A stretch of DNA of 64,000 nucleotides from Streptomyces coeruleorubidus (GTDB taxonomy: Bacteria; Actinomycetota; Actinomycetes; Streptomycetales; Streptomycetaceae). Positions 55,530 through 64,000 of this stretch are shown piece by piece. The notes beneath the pieces are model-generated. The model did no database searches, was not told the DNA's origin, and saw only the letters and a program-made list of their open reading frames with translations. Position 1 is the stretch's first letter. The number at the start of each line of letters is the position of its first letter. The position numbers and the translations under genes were made by a program. The DNA is taken from contig NZ_CP118527.1 of NCBI RefSeq assembly GCF_028885415.1, positions 7,130,001 to 7,194,000 of the forward strand. The letters are read 5' to 3'.

Positions 55530-57383
55530 CTACTCGCGGTCCTCGGCGGTGGAGCGCCGCCGCATCGCCGCGAAGACGCCGAGCCCGGCGAGGACCACGA
55601 CACCTCCGACGATCCCGAGCACGACCCCCGTCGACGACGCGGTGTCCGACGAGCCGCTCGACTGCGCCGGGACCGCCGACCACCAGCTCCAGTAGCCGTC
55701 CTGGCCGTAGATGTTCCCCGCCTTCGCCGGCATGGTCGTGATGGACTTGATCTGGTCCGTCCGGTAGGCCTCGACCGCGTTCGGATACGCCATGACGTTC
55801 ATGTACCCGAGGTCGTACAGCCGCGACTCCATCTGCTTGACGATGTCCGCCCGTTTGGCGGGGTCGTACTCGGCGAGCTGCTGGGCGTAGAGCTCGTCGT
55901 ACTTCTTGTCGCAGATGAAGTTGTCGGTCGCGCCCGTGTCCTTCGGGGTCGCCGGGAGCGCCCCGCAGGTGTGGATGGACAGCACGAAGTCCGGGTCCGG
56001 GTTGACCGACCAGCCGTCGAAGGCCAGGTCGTACTTGCCGGCGAGCCAGGGGTCGGTCACGTTGTCCAGGCAGTTGAGCTGGACGCCGATGCCGAGCTTG
56101 CCCCACCACTCCTGGAGGTACTTGCCGACCGCCTTGTCGTTGGGGTCGGTGGCGTGGCACAGGACGCGGTAGCTGATGGGCTTGCCGTCCTTGCCGACGC
56201 GCTTGCCGTCGCCGTTCTTCTCGTACCCCGCCTGGTCGAGCATCCGGGCCGCCTCGGCCGGGTCGTACGTCAGCTTCTGGCTGCCGGACGGCTTCCAGAA
56301 GTACTGCGAGAAGCGTGGCGGGATGTAGCCCTCGCCCTCGACGGCGTGCCCCTGGAACACCTTGTCGATGATGGCCTTGCGGTCGACGGCCTTGAACAGC
56401 GCGTTCCGCACCCGCTGGTCCAGCAGGGACGGGTGGCCGTCGCCGAACTTCTCGCCGTTCTTCGCCTTCGCGCCCGGGTTGGTGGCGAGGGCGTAGAAAC
56501 GGCGGCCGGGGGCGTCGTTGACCTTGATGTTCTCCGCGCCCTCCAGGGACGCGGCCTGAGCGGGTGTCAGGGACGGCGAACCGGCGACGAACGACACCTC
56601 GCCCTTGCGCAGCGCCGACACCGCCGCGTCCTGGTCCTTGTAGTAGCGGAAGACCAGCTCGTCGAACTTCGGCGACCCGCGCCAGAAGCTCTTGTTGGCC
56701 TTGAGCCGGACGTAGCTGTCGGCCTTGTACCCGGTCAGCACGAACGGTCCGTTGCCCACCACCGGGAAGCTCTTGTCGTTGTTGAACTCGGAGAAGTCCG
56801 AGACCTTCTCCCACACGTGCTTCGGCACGATCGGCACATCGAGCGCGGTCATCGTGGCCTGCGGCTTCTTCAGCTCGATGACCAGCTTGGTGGGGCTCGG
56901 GGCCGTCACCTTCTTGAAGTTCCCGACGTAGCTGCCGTTCGCCGTGGCCGCGCCGGAGTCGGTCATCATCTTGTTGAACGTCCACGCCGCGTCCTCGGCG
57001 GTGGCCTGCTTGCCGTCCGACCACTTGGAGTTGGAGCGGATCGTGTACGTCCAGGTCAGCTTGTCCGGCGACGGCTCCCACTTGGTGGCCAGGCCCGGGA
57101 TGGCGTGGTTGTCCTTGGGGTCGTAGTTCGTCAGGTACTCGTACATGAGCCGGTGAATGCTCGTACTGAGCAGCCGGACCGCCAGGAACGGGCTGAGCGA
57201 GTCCACGCTCTGCGCCACCGCGACGGTCAGCACCTTCTTGCCGTCGTCGGCCGCCCGGGCCTGCCGGGGCGCCGGGTCGAGCGGGGTCGCGAGACCGGCG
57301 GTGAGGGTGAGCGCGGCCGCTCCGGCCACGGCGACGAGCCTGAGGCCGCGCGGGAGGCTGCGTGTCTGATCTTTCGTGCCCAT
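55530..57383 (-). CDS. Peptide-binding protein with C-terminal membrane anchor
   Basis: A 617-residue family 5 extracellular solute-binding protein. Sec signal peptide (about residues 10-44) without a lipobox cysteine. The binding domain begins KKVLTVAVAQSVDSLSPF and includes the family segment WEPSPDKLTWTYTIRSNSKWSDG. After the domain, a Ser-rich linker (SSGSSDTASSTG) leads to one transmembrane helix (VVLGIVGGVVVLAGLGVFAA) and a basic tail RRRSTAEDRE. It is thus held by a C-terminal membrane anchor and not as a lipoprotein. ATG 57383 has GAGG 6 bases upstream. First gene of the peptide importer operon; the ligand is probably a peptide. Confidence 0.88.
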   Translation of the reverse strand: MGTKDQTRSLPRGLRLVAVAGAAALTLTAGLATPLDPAPRQARAADDGKKVLTVAVAQSVDSLSPFLAVRLLSTSIHRLMYEYLTNYDPKDNHAIPGLATKWEPSPDKLTWTYTIRSNSKWSDGKQATAEDAAWTFNKMMTDSGAATANGSYVGNFKKVTAPSPTKLVIELKKPQATMTALDVPIVPKHVWEKVSDFSEFNNDKSFPVVGNGPFVLTGYKADSYVRLKANKSFWRGSPKFDELVFRYYKDQDAAVSALRKGEVSFVAGSPSLTPAQAASLEGAENIKVNDAPGRRFYALATNPGAKAKNGEKFGDGHPSLLDQRVRNALFKAVDRKAIIDKVFQGHAVEGEGYIPPRFSQYFWKPSGSQKLTYDPAEAARMLDQAGYEKNGDGKRVGKDGKPISYRVLCHATDPNDKAVGKYLQEWWGKLGIGVQLNCLDNVTDPWLAGKYDLAFDGWSVNPDPDFVLSIHTCGALPATPKDTGATDNFICDKKYDELYAQQLAEYDPAKRADIVKQMESRLYDLGYMNVMAYPNAVEAYRTDQIKSITTMPAKAGNIYGQDGYWSWWSAVPAQSSGSSDTASSTGVVLGIVGGVVVLAGLGVFAAMRRRSTAEDRE

Positions 57384-57606
57384 GTCGGACCTCGCGTCAT
57401 CGCTCGGACGGGAAGGACGGGTTGACCAGGTGTCAGATGGATGATGAGTGTGTCTATCAGCGGCCATCTCTGCGCGTCAACGGCACATTCACCCCATGTG
57501 GCCTGCGGAAATAACGAATTGGCGAGCTTTTCGTGCCCATTGGTCGAGACCACTGACGCCCTCCTGGCCAGGGCCTGGCAACGGATTTCGCCCCGGAACG
57601 CGCCGC

Positions 57607-57670
57607 GGCCCGCGCCGAGCGGGAACGGCGCGGGCCACGAAGGGGATCGGCCCCTCGAAAGGGGCCGATC
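57607..57670 (-). terminator. Two tandem hairpins after the MinD-like gene
   Basis: Hairpin 1: GATCGGCCCC (57645-57654) with its complement (57661-57670), 6-base loop, 11 bases after the stop of the MinD-like gene on the minus strand. Hairpin 2: GGCCCGCGCC (57607-57616) with its complement (57627-57636), 10-base loop. Together they probably stop read-through into the peptide importer operon. T-tracts are weak. Confidence 0.72.
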
Positions 57671-57681
57671 GGGTGAGGCGA

Positions 57682-60600
57682 TTACTGCGACGGAGGCGGA
57701 GGCTGAGGCGGCGGGGTCTGCCCGTCGGGCTGCGCCGGGTAACCCGGCTGACCGGGCTGCGGGTAGCCGTAACCGGGCTGACCGGGCTGACCCGACTGCG
57801 GGTAACCGTAGCCCGGCTGCGGGGGCGCCGGGGGCTGGCCGGGCTGGGGGTACGGCTGCCCGGGCTGCGGGTAGGGCGGCTGGCCCGCGGCCTGCGGGTA
57901 CGGCTGCTGTCCTGGCTGGGCAGGGGGCTGGCCCGGCTGGGGGTACGGCTGGCCGGGCTGGGCGTACGGCTGCCCGGGATGCGGTTGCGGCTGTCCGGGC
58001 TGCGGCTGCTGGGGGTACGGGCCCGGCTGCCCTGGGGCCTGCTGGCCGGGAACCGGCTGCCCGGGGCCCGGCTGCTGTCCGGGATACGGAGGCTGGGGCT
58101 GGCCCGGTACCGGCTGGCCGGGCAGCGGCGGGGCGGCCACCGGCGGCGGGTTGCCGTCGGAGGTCCACAGCCCGTGCGCCTGCTGATGGCGGGTGAAGTC
58201 CTCGGCGACCATGGCCGCGAGGTTGAAGTACGCCTCCCGCACCTTCGGCCGCATCATGTCGAGGTCGACCTCGGCACCGGCGGCGAGATGCTCGTCGAAC
58301 GGCACGACGATGACGCCCCGGCAGCGCGTCTCGAAGTGCGACACGATGTCCTCGACCTTGATCATCTTGCCGGTCTCGCGCACCCCGGAGATGACGGTGA
58401 TGGACCGGGCGACGAGGTCGGCGTAGCCGTGCGCCGACAGCCAGTCCAGCGTCGTGCTGGCGCTGCTCGCACCGTCCACCGACGGCGTCGAGATGATGAT
58501 GAGCTGGTCGGCGAGGTCCAGCACACCGCGCATGGCGCTGTAGAGCAGACCGGTACCGGAGTCGGTGAGGATGACCGGGTACTGCTTGCCCAGCACGTCG
58601 ATCGCGCGCCGGTAGTCCTCGTCGTTGAAGGTCGTCGACACGGCCGGGTCGACGTCGTTGGCGATGATCTCCAGTCCGGACGGCGCCTGGGACGTGAACC
58701 GCCGGATGTCCATGTACGAGTTGAGGTACGGGATCGCCTGGACGAGGTCTCGGATGGTGGCCCCGGTCTCACGCCGCACGCGACGCCCGAGGGTGCCCGC
58801 GTCCGGGTTGGCGTCGATCGCGAGGATCTTGTCCTGCCGCTCGGTGGCGAGCGTGGAACCGAGCGCGGTGGTCGTGGTCGTCTTGCCGACACCGCCCTTG
58901 AGGCTGATCACGGCGATCCGGTAGCAGGAGAGCACGGGCGTGCGGATCAGCTCCAGCTTCCGCTGCCGCTCGGCCTCCTCCTTCTTCCCACCGATCTTGA
59001 ACCGACCACCGCCGGCCACCGGACGGCTGCTCTTCGCCTTCTGCTTCTTGCTGTTGAGCAGCCGGTCCGACGACAGCTCCACGGCAGCGGTGTAACCGAG
59101 CGGCGCGGCCCCCGGGTTGGTCGGCTGCCGCTGGTCGTGCTGCATGGGCTGCGGCCAGGCGGCCCCGGTCCGCGGGTCCACGGGCTGCGGAGGCTGCCCC
59201 TGTCCGTCGGGCTGCGGCTGGGCCTGGGTCTGCGGGGGCACGCCGGGGTGGGGCTGTTGGGCGGCTGGGGCCGGAGCGCCGGGGTGGGGGAAGCCGTAGC
59301 CGTCCTGGGGGTTGGGTGCGCCCGGGGCGGGCGCGCCGGGGTGCGGGAAGCCGTAGCCGTCCTGCGCGTTGGGCGCGGGGGCGGGCGGGGTGTTGGGCTG
59401 TTGCGTCGGGGGTTGTTGTGCGGCCGGGGCGTGGGCGGGGGCGCCGGGGTGGGGGAAGCCGTAGCCGCCTTGCGCGTTGGGTGCGGCGGCTGACGGGTTG
59501 TCGGGCCCGGACTGCGGGAATCCGTAACCGCCCTGCGTGTTCGGGGCAGGGGCGGGCGGGGTGCTGGGCTGCTGGGCCGGCGGCTGCTGGGCGGCCGGGG
59601 CCGGGGCGCCGGGGTGGGGGAAGCCGTAGCCGCCCTGGGCATCGGGTGCGGCCGGGGCCGTAGCTCCCGGGTGCGGGAAGCCGTAGGCGCCGGGCTGCGG
59701 TGCGGGCTGGGCGGGCGGCTGGTTCGGCGGGGCCGGCGGGTTCCAGGCGGCGGGCGCGGGCTGCGGCGCCTGCGGCTGGAATGGCGGCTGCTGGGCCGGC
59801 GCCGACGGCTGGGGCGGCACCGGCGGCTGACCCTGCGCGGCCGACGGCTGCGGCTGCGCGGGCGCGTTCGGGTCCGTGGGCTGTGCCTGCGGCTGGGGCT
59901 GCTGCTGCGGCTGCGCGGGCCACTGGCTGGCCGGCGCCGGGGCGGCCGGCTGATACGACGGCGGCAGCGGCGGCATGGCCTGCGGGGCCGGGGGAGTCCA
60001 GGCGGGCTGGGCGTCGGACGCGCCCGGCACGGCGGCGTCCTGCGGAACGCTGTCCTCGGGAGCGGCGTCGGCAGGCACGGCGTCGGCGGGCTCGGAGCCC
60101 ACGGGCTGGGCGTCGGCGGGAGAGGCGTCGGCAGGCTTTGCGTCGGCCGGCTCGGGGGCAGCCGGGACCTCGTCCGCAGGCACTGCGGGCACGGCGTCGG
60201 CCGGGCCCTCACCGACAGTCACCGCATCCGCCGGGATCGCGTCCGAGGGCACTGAATCTGCCGGGTCCTCATCCGCCGGCACCGCATCCGCCGGCACGGA
60301 GTCCTCAGGCTCGGCATCCTGCGGCACGGCCTCGTCCGTCTCCGCCTGCGGAGCCGCGTGCTCGGGAGCTTCCTCCTCCGGCGCGGTCACCGAGGGTTCC
60401 ACGCCCTCGCTGTCGGCATCGTCGGAAGCAGGACCGTCCGCACCGGACACGCCAGCCGTATCCACGGCCACCGCCGCGTCGGAGGAGACGTCCTCGTCCC
60501 TGTTCTCGTCGGCGCCGGTGTCGGCGCTGGTGTCGGCGTCGGTGGGAGCCCCCTCGACGTCACCGCCGGATTCCTCGCCCGGCTCGGCCCCGTCACCCGG

Positions 60601-61563
60601 ACCGGAAGCGGCCGCGCTGTCCTCGTCCCTGCTCTCTTCTTCGTCCTGGTCCTCGTCGGGCGCATCCAGCCGCGCCTCGGCCTCGGCGGCACGCTCCGCG
60701 ATCTCCCGCTTCAGGGCGCCGGCGGAGAACCGCATCGTGGCACCGCTGTCCAGATCACCGTTCTCCGGCTCCGCGTCATCGGAAGCCGGAGTGGCCGGAG
60801 CCTGGGGCGTGGCCGGAGCAGCCGGAGCCTCCGCCGGAGCGGCCGGCGCCCACTGCGCCTGATACCCACCGACGGGGATGTTCGGCACAGCCGTAGGAGA
60901 GGCCGGATCCGCCGCAGGCGCCTCGCTCCGCTCCTGCGGCTGCGACCCCGATGACTGCGCTCCCTGCGACTGCGACCCCTGCGGCTCGAATCCCACCGGA
61001 AGCCTGGGCACGGCAGTCGGCCCTCCGGCATACGGCCCCCCGGCAGCAGGCGCGGGCGGCGTGAACGGCGTACCCGGTCCGGGCGCGGGAGGCGCGGGAG
61101 GCGTGAACGGAGCGCCCGGAGCAGGCGGCGGCGCGGGCGGTGTGAAAGGCGCCCCTGGAGCCGGAGAAGGAGCCGGTGCCGGAGAGGAGCCGGAAGCGTG
61201 CCCCTGCCCCTGCCTCGGAATGGACGACGCCCCACCGGAAGGATTGGCATGCGGCGGCGGAGTGAGCCCCGGCAGCGGCGGAACCGGCCCACTCGGCGCA
61301 CCGGAACCCTGCGTCCCGGAACCCTGAGGCCCGGAACGCCCCTGCGGACGGGACCCCCCGGGCGCCCCGGAAGCACTGGAGTCCTCGGACGCACCCGCCC
61401 CCTGCCCCGAGCTCGAACTCCCCGAGGCGTTCTGCGTGTACCAGGCCGGCGGCGCGTAGTCGATGGTGAACTCGCCCGTCACCTCTGCCGCGGACTCCGC
61501 GTCGGGCTGGTCATCGCCGGGTGTCGCCCAGCCCCCGCGGTTCCCGTCCCGATCGCTGCTCAC
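57682..61563 (-). CDS. Pro-rich MinD/ParA-like ATPase, EspI-type
   Basis: A 1293-residue protein. N-terminal Pro/Gly/Ser-rich region with PFTPPAP repeats (about 50-225), an acidic/Ala-rich part with PADA-type repeats (about 290-530), and a Pro/Gln region with at least six YGFPHPGA repeats (about 600-770). A MinD/ParA-type domain (about 875-1125) follows with Walker [28 protein letters not shown] and [11 protein letters not shown], then a [12 protein letters not shown] tail (about 1135-1290). The layout matches ESX-linked EspI/MinD-like proteins of actinobacteria, but no ESX gene lies in the window. GTG 61563 has AGGAGG 6 bases upstream; ATG 61596 is weaker. Low-complexity flanks suggest disordered, possibly wall- or membrane-side interaction arms. 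Confidence 0.82.
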   Translation of the reverse strand: MSSDRDGNRGGWATPGDDQPDAESAAEVTGEFTIDYAPPAWYTQNASGSSSSGQGAGASEDSSASGAPGGSRPQGRSGPQGSGTQGSGAPSGPVPPLPGLTPPPHANPSGGASSIPRQGQGHASGSSPAPAPSPAPGAPFTPPAPPPAPGAPFTPPAPPAPGPGTPFTPPAPAAGGPYAGGPTAVPRLPVGFEPQGSQSQGAQSSGSQPQERSEAPAADPASPTAVPNIPVGGYQAQWAPAAPAEAPAAPATPQAPATPASDDAEPENGDLDSGATMRFSAGALKREIAERAAEAEARLDAPDEDQDEEESRDEDSAAASGPGDGAEPGEESGGDVEGAPTDADTSADTGADENRDEDVSSDAAVAVDTAGVSGADGPASDDADSEGVEPSVTAPEEEAPEHAAPQAETDEAVPQDAEPEDSVPADAVPADEDPADSVPSDAIPADAVTVGEGPADAVPAVPADEVPAAPEPADAKPADASPADAQPVGSEPADAVPADAAPEDSVPQDAAVPGASDAQPAWTPPAPQAMPPLPPSYQPAAPAPASQWPAQPQQQPQPQAQPTDPNAPAQPQPSAAQGQPPVPPQPSAPAQQPPFQPQAPQPAPAAWNPPAPPNQPPAQPAPQPGAYGFPHPGATAPAAPDAQGGYGFPHPGAPAPAAQQPPAQQPSTPPAPAPNTQGGYGFPQSGPDNPSAAAPNAQGGYGFPHPGAPAHAPAAQQPPTQQPNTPPAPAPNAQDGYGFPHPGAPAPGAPNPQDGYGFPHPGAPAPAAQQPHPGVPPQTQAQPQPDGQGQPPQPVDPRTGAAWPQPMQHDQRQPTNPGAAPLGYTAAVELSSDRLLNSKKQKAKSSRPVAGGGRFKIGGKKEEAERQRKLELIRTPVLSCYRIAVISLKGGVGKTTTTTALGSTLATERQDKILAIDANPDAGTLGRRVRRETGATIRDLVQAIPYLNSYMDIRRFTSQAPSGLEIIANDVDPAVSTTFNDEDYRRAIDVLGKQYPVILTDSGTGLLYSAMRGVLDLADQLIIISTPSVDGASSASTTLDWLSAHGYADLVARSITVISGVRETGKMIKVEDIVSHFETRCRGVIVVPFDEHLAAGAEVDLDMMRPKVREAYFNLAAMVAEDFTRHQQAHGLWTSDGNPPPVAAPPLPGQPVPGQPQPPYPGQQPGPGQPVPGQQAPGQPGPYPQQPQPGQPQPHPGQPYAQPGQPYPQPGQPPAQPGQQPYPQAAGQPPYPQPGQPYPQPGQPPAPPQPGYGYPQSGQPGQPGYGYPQPGQPGYPAQPDGQTPPPQPPPPSQ

Positions 61564-61620
61564 AGTGTTCCTCCTGGTGTGGTCGAGCACCCTCATGCCG
61601 TGCTGGGGCGACCCTTGCTT

Positions 61621-61681
61621 GTCGTCCGACGTCGTACGAAGTCGTTCTGAGGCATAACAGGGGTCGTCCGAGGTCGTCCGA
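61621..61681. promoter_or_regulatory. Phased direct repeats before the MinD-like gene
   Basis: Five related 9- to 10-base units: GTCGTCCGA at 61621, GTCGTACGA at 61631, GTCGTTCTG at 61641, then GTCGTCCGA at 61663 and 61673. Units within each group are 10 bases apart and the groups 22 bases apart, so all fall on one DNA face. They lie 58-118 bases upstream of the gene start (minus strand), a good place for an activator or response regulator. Confidence 0.55.
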
Positions 61682-61931
61682 ATCCAGGCTCCCCCGCTCT
61701 CCCCCTGGGACGCCCACGCCTACTCACGGGTTCTGACGTCGCGCCCTGTCCCAGCCTAATCACCACAAGCCCCACCTCGGCAGGCCCGTCCACCCCCGAG
61801 CACCTGTCCACCTCGTCACAACCCGCTCAGAAGCTGCCCGGAAGTGACGTACACAGCACACACTTTGGTGAACAAACAGGGCGATTAGCGTGAAGAACCG
61901 CGAACCACCTTGCCGCGAAGGTGCCTTGAAA

Positions 61932-61968
61932 CGACGAGGGGCGGCCGATCGCCGGCCGTCCCTCGTCG
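61932..61968 (-). terminator. Terminator of the DUF397 gene
   Basis: A 15-base stem with one G-T pair: 61932-61946 pairs with 61954-61968 around a 7-base loop. On the minus strand it follows the DUF397 stop by 22 bases and is followed by TTTCAAGG. A well-formed intrinsic terminator. Confidence 0.82.
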
Positions 61969-61990
61969 CGCTCCGCGGAAACCACCGCGA

Positions 61991-62293
61991 CTACTGCCCG
62001 GCCTCCGCCTGCAGCCCCCCGTTGTGCGGCCCCGGCTCCAGATCGAACTCCCCGTCCCGCGCTCCCAGCACGAACGCCCGCCACTCCGCCTCGGTGTAGC
62101 GCAGCACCGTGTCCGGGTCGAGCGAGGACCGCATCGCCACCGCCCCCTCGGGCAGGTACGCGATCTCGACCCGCTCCTCGTGCTCCTCGGTGCCCGGCGC
62201 GCAGTGCCACTCGACACCGGAGATGTCGAGGGCGTAGAGCTCGTCCCGCTCCCGCTCCTTGCGTGCCTTGATCTCCTCAGCCGTCTCCGCCAT
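61991..62293 (-). CDS. DUF397 domain protein
   Basis: A 100-residue actinomycete-specific protein. A charged helical N-terminus (EEIKARKERERDELYAL) precedes the DUF397 core: VEWHCAPGTEEHEERVEIAYL, then VAMRSSLDPDTVLRYTEAEWRAFVLGA. DUF397 proteins usually sit beside an XRE-type regulator and act as its partner, but none is adjacent here, so this copy is an orphan. ATG 62293 with GGGG upstream fits; the frame is open to 62350, across a tandem repeat. Role unknown. Confidence 0.82.
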   Translation of the reverse strand: MAETAEEIKARKERERDELYALDISGVEWHCAPGTEEHEERVEIAYLPEGAVAMRSSLDPDTVLRYTEAEWRAFVLGARDGEFDLEPGPHNGGLQAEAGQ

Positions 62294-62338
62294 GCCGTAG
62301 CGACCCCTTCCCGACGTACCGGTTCCGAACGTCCGGAT

Positions 62339-62401
62339 CCCGACGTACAACGACGACGTACAACGACGACGTACAACGACGGCGTAAACGACGACGTACG
62401 A
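62339..62401. repeat. 13-bp tandem repeat before the DUF397 gene
   Basis: Units of CGACGACGTACAA: two perfect copies at 62351-62363 and 62364-62376, a 12-base variant at 62377-62388, one near copy at 62389-62401 and a partial copy at 62339-62350. It lies 46-108 bases upstream of the DUF397 start, where an operator array could sit. Each unit has an ACGT/GTAC core. Confidence 0.8.
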
Positions 62402-62564
62402 ACGATCCGAACCTGCTCACCCTAGTGGCCCAGCCCGCCCCGTCCGGCAGGTTCGGGGACCAGCGCAAAGACGCCCCCGACCGCCTGGTACCCTGGTCGA
62501 CGGCCGTTTGTGTACGCACCCCCGGAGCTCACCGCCCTGGAGGCCGCGCCCAGCGGATCCCCGC

Positions 62565-62605
62565 CTTCCGAGTCACGGAAGCTCCCCCGAGAAGCAGACC
62601 GGGGG
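62565..62605 (+). promoter_or_regulatory. Two hairpins in the rpsO leader
   Basis: CTTCCG (62565-62570) pairs with CGGAAG (62576-62581), and CCCCCG (62584-62589) pairs with CGGGGG (62600-62605). They end 36 bases before the rpsO start. S15 often represses its own message by binding leader structures, so this could be such a site; no match to a defined leader family was tested. Confidence 0.4.
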
Positions 62606-62641
62606 CACTCGGTGGCCAGTCACAGACTATGAGGAGTACGC

Positions 62642-62929
62642 GTGTCGCTCGACGCCGCTACGAAGAAGCAGATCATGTCCGAGTTCGGTACCAAGGAGGG
62701 CGACACCGGCTCCCCCGAGGTCCAGGTCGCTCTGCTGTCGCGTCGGATCTCCGACCTGACCGAGCACCTCAAGACCCACAAGCACGACCACCACTCCCGT
62801 CGTGGTCTGCTGATCCTGGTCGGTCAGCGCCGCCGGCTGCTGCAGTACCTCGCCAAGAAGGACATCCAGCGCTTCCGTGCGCTGGTCGACCGCCTCGGCA
62901 TCCGCCGCGGTGCGGCGGGCGCCAAGTAA
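62642..62929 (+). CDS. rpsO: 30S ribosomal protein S15
   Basis: A 95-residue ribosomal protein that binds the central domain of 16S rRNA early in 30S assembly. The family signature [36 protein letters not shown] (residues 21-56) and the [12 protein letters not shown] helix are present. GTG 62642 has GAGGAG 6 bases upstream. A strong hairpin follows the gene, and pnp is next, the conserved rpsO-pnp arrangement. Confidence 0.96.
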   Translation: MSLDAATKKQIMSEFGTKEGDTGSPEVQVALLSRRISDLTEHLKTHKHDHHSRRGLLILVGQRRRLLQYLAKKDIQRFRALVDRLGIRRGAAGAK

Positions 62930-62938
62930 GACGCCGTG

Positions 62939-62977
62939 AAGGGAGCGGTTCCCGGCAGAAAGGGGACCGCTCCCTTT
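62939..62977 (+). terminator. Terminator between rpsO and pnp
   Basis: AAGGGAGCGGTTCCC (62939-62953) pairs with 62962-62976 (one G-T pair) around an 8-base loop, followed by TTT, 9 bases after the rpsO stop. It should end many rpsO messages while letting some continue into pnp. Confidence 0.85.
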
Positions 62978-63077
62978 GCTGTACGTGCGGAGTGTCACCG
63001 CAGCTTTGTACTGTGGTAGCACAACGCAATACGGACGACACAGCAAAACAAGAAGAGGAGAAGCGCGCCTAGCCGCC

Positions 63078-63136
63078 GCCGGTCCTCGGTAGTGGCCCCC
63101 GGGGGGAAGCCCCGGGTGCTTCGATCGAAGACCGGC
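63078..63136 (+). promoter_or_regulatory. Structured rpsO-pnp intergenic element
   Basis: Outer stem GCCGGTC (63078-63084) with GACCGGC (63130-63136); inner stem CCCGGGG (63098-63104) with CCCCGGG (63110-63116) on a GGAAG loop; and a CTTCGATCGAAG palindrome at 63118-63129 that competes with the outer stem. In Streptomyces the rpsO-pnp spacer is known to hold an RNase III-cut hairpin and a pnp promoter; this structure is the likely counterpart. Confidence 0.6.
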
Positions 63137-63226
63137 CCGCACCGCACGGAGCGCTTCTCCGCCACCGTCCCCCTGCCACACGGGCAGCGTGGGACGAAAG
63201 ACGACAAAGTAACGGAGAACATGCTA

Positions 63227-64000
63227 GTGGAGAACGAGACCCACTACGCCGAGGCTGTCATCGACAACGGCCCCTTCGGCACCCGCACCATCCGCTTCGA
63301 GACGGGCCGCCTGGCCAAGCAGGCCGCCGGCTCCGCCGTGGCGTACCTGGACGACGACACCATGGTGCTGTCGGCCACCACCGCCTCCAAGAACCCCAAG
63401 GACCAGCTCGACTTCTTCCCGCTCACGGTGGACGTCGAGGAACGGATGTACGCCGCCGGCAAGATCCCCGGCAGCTTCTTCCGCCGTGAGGGCCGGCCGT
63501 CCGAGGACGCGATCCTCACCTGCCGGCTGATCGACCGCCCGCTGCGCCCGTCCTTCAAGAAGGGCCTGCGCAACGAGATCCAGGTCGTCGCCACGATCAT
63601 GGCGCTCAACCCCGACCACCTGTACGACGTCGTCGCGATCAACGCGGCCTCCGCGTCCACGCAGCTGGCCGGTCTGCCCTTCTCCGGCCCGATCGGCGGC
63701 GTCCGCGTCGCGCTGATCCGCGGTCAGTGGGTGGCCTTCCCGACGCACACCGAGCTCGAGGACGCCGTCTTCGACATGGTCGTCGCGGGCCGCGTCCTGG
63801 AGGACGGCGACGTCGCGATCATGATGGTCGAGGCCGAGGCCACCGAGAAGACCATCAAGCTCGTCGAGGGCGGCGCCGAGGCGCCCACCGAGGAGGTCGT
63901 CGCGGCCGGTCTGGACGCCGCGAAGCCCTTCATCAAGGTCCTGTGCAAGGCCCAGTCGGACCTCGCCTCCAAGGCGGCCAAGCCGACCGGCGAGTTCCCG
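63227..64000 (+). CDS. pnp: Polyribonucleotide nucleotidyltransferase, 5' part
   Basis: First 258 residues of PNPase, cut by the right edge. It is a 3'-5' phosphorolytic exoribonuclease and, in Streptomyces, also the polymerase that adds 3' tails. First RNase PH core is seen from [27 protein letters not shown], with [29 protein letters not shown] and [14 protein letters not shown] lining the substrate channel. GTG 63227 (protein begins [10 protein letters not shown]) is preferred because GGAG lies 9 bases upstream. ATG 63221 would leave only 3 bases. Confidence 0.94.
   Translation, partial: MENETHYAEAVIDNGPFGTRTIRFETGRLAKQAAGSAVAYLDDDTMVLSATTASKNPKDQLDFFPLTVDVEERMYAAGKIPGSFFRREGRPSEDAILTCRLIDRPLRPSFKKGLRNEIQVVATIMALNPDHLYDVVAINAASASTQLAGLPFSGPIGGVRVALIRGQWVAFPTHTELEDAVFDMVVAGRVLEDGDVAIMMVEAEATEKTIKLVEGGAEAPTEEVVAAGLDAAKPFIKVLCKAQSDLASKAAKPTGEFP

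Larger units (their letters stand above)
61564..61990. other. Spacer between MinD-like and DUF397 genes
   Basis: A gene-free stretch. The part next to the MinD-like gene holds five phased direct repeats (61621-61681), so it is its control region. The part next to the DUF397 gene holds a strong terminator hairpin (61932-61968). The middle (61690-61930) is AT-richer than its surroundings and shows no gene I can support. Confidence 0.5.
62294..62641. other. Divergent spacer, DUF397 / rpsO
   Basis: A gene-free stretch. The left part holds the 13-bp tandem repeat. The right part holds the rpsO leader with two hairpins (62565-62581 and 62584-62605). TACCCT at 62488-62493 could be an rpsO -10 element, with no clear -35. 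No small gene was recognised. Confidence 0.45.

Overview
This window is a high-GC actinobacterial chromosome segment, almost certainly from a Streptomyces. The evidence is the very strong GC bias at third codon positions, the frequent GTG starts, and conserved housekeeping blocks (dxr - site-2 protease - ispG - proS; rimP-nusA-ylxR-infB-ylxP-rbfA-truB; ribF; rpsO-pnp). Other actinomycete markers are PucR, DUF397 and DUF4439 proteins and a long Pro-rich MinD-like ATPase. No rRNA, tRNA, CRISPR array, intact insertion sequence or prophage was seen.

Layout. 1-7.2 kb: a GABA-type catabolic block (gabT cut by the left edge, a membrane VirD4-like ATPase, a PucR regulator, an aldehyde dehydrogenase). 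7.2-25.9 kb: the most striking part, a xyloglucan utilisation locus. It holds a GH3 beta-glucosidase, a lipoprotein plus two permeases of a large-oligosaccharide ABC importer, secreted GH74 and GH12 endo-glucanases, intracellular GH42, GH95 and GH31 exo-enzymes, and a LacI regulator. A 14-bp palindrome, TCGAAGCGCTTCGA, lies in front of the GH3 gene, the transporter operon and the lacI gene, so the locus looks like one self-contained LacI regulon. Backbone cleavage would happen outside the cell. Import would need an ATPase from elsewhere. Fucose (or L-galactose), galactose, xylose and glucose would then be removed in turn inside the cell. A sulfotransferase gene sits inside the locus but is separated by a terminator-like hairpin.

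26-36 kb: acyl-CoA dehydrogenase, MEP-pathway genes dxr and ispG around a site-2 protease, two GNAT acetyltransferases and proS. 35.5-37.5 kb (minus): a three-gene unit of a lipoprotein, a DUF4439 ferritin-like protein and an aminoglycoside-phosphotransferase homologue that has lost its catalytic residues. 37.7-44.8 kb: the ribosome-assembly and translation-initiation operon. 45-48.5 kb: a large protein fusing a catalytically dead trypsin-like domain to a P-loop NTPase and a long repeat-like tail. 48.7-51.2 kb: ribF, then a divergent TetR/oxidoreductase pair with two operator palindromes. 51.5-57.4 kb (minus): a complete dipeptide/oligopeptide ABC operon. 57.7-62.3 kb (minus): the MinD/EspI-like ATPase and an orphan DUF397 protein. 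62.6 kb to the end: rpsO and the start of pnp.

Gene starts were chosen from Shine-Dalgarno spacing, overlaps with upstream genes and family length. Functions of the polysaccharide enzymes come from recognisable family motifs and context. Exact substrates and the regulon are inference.
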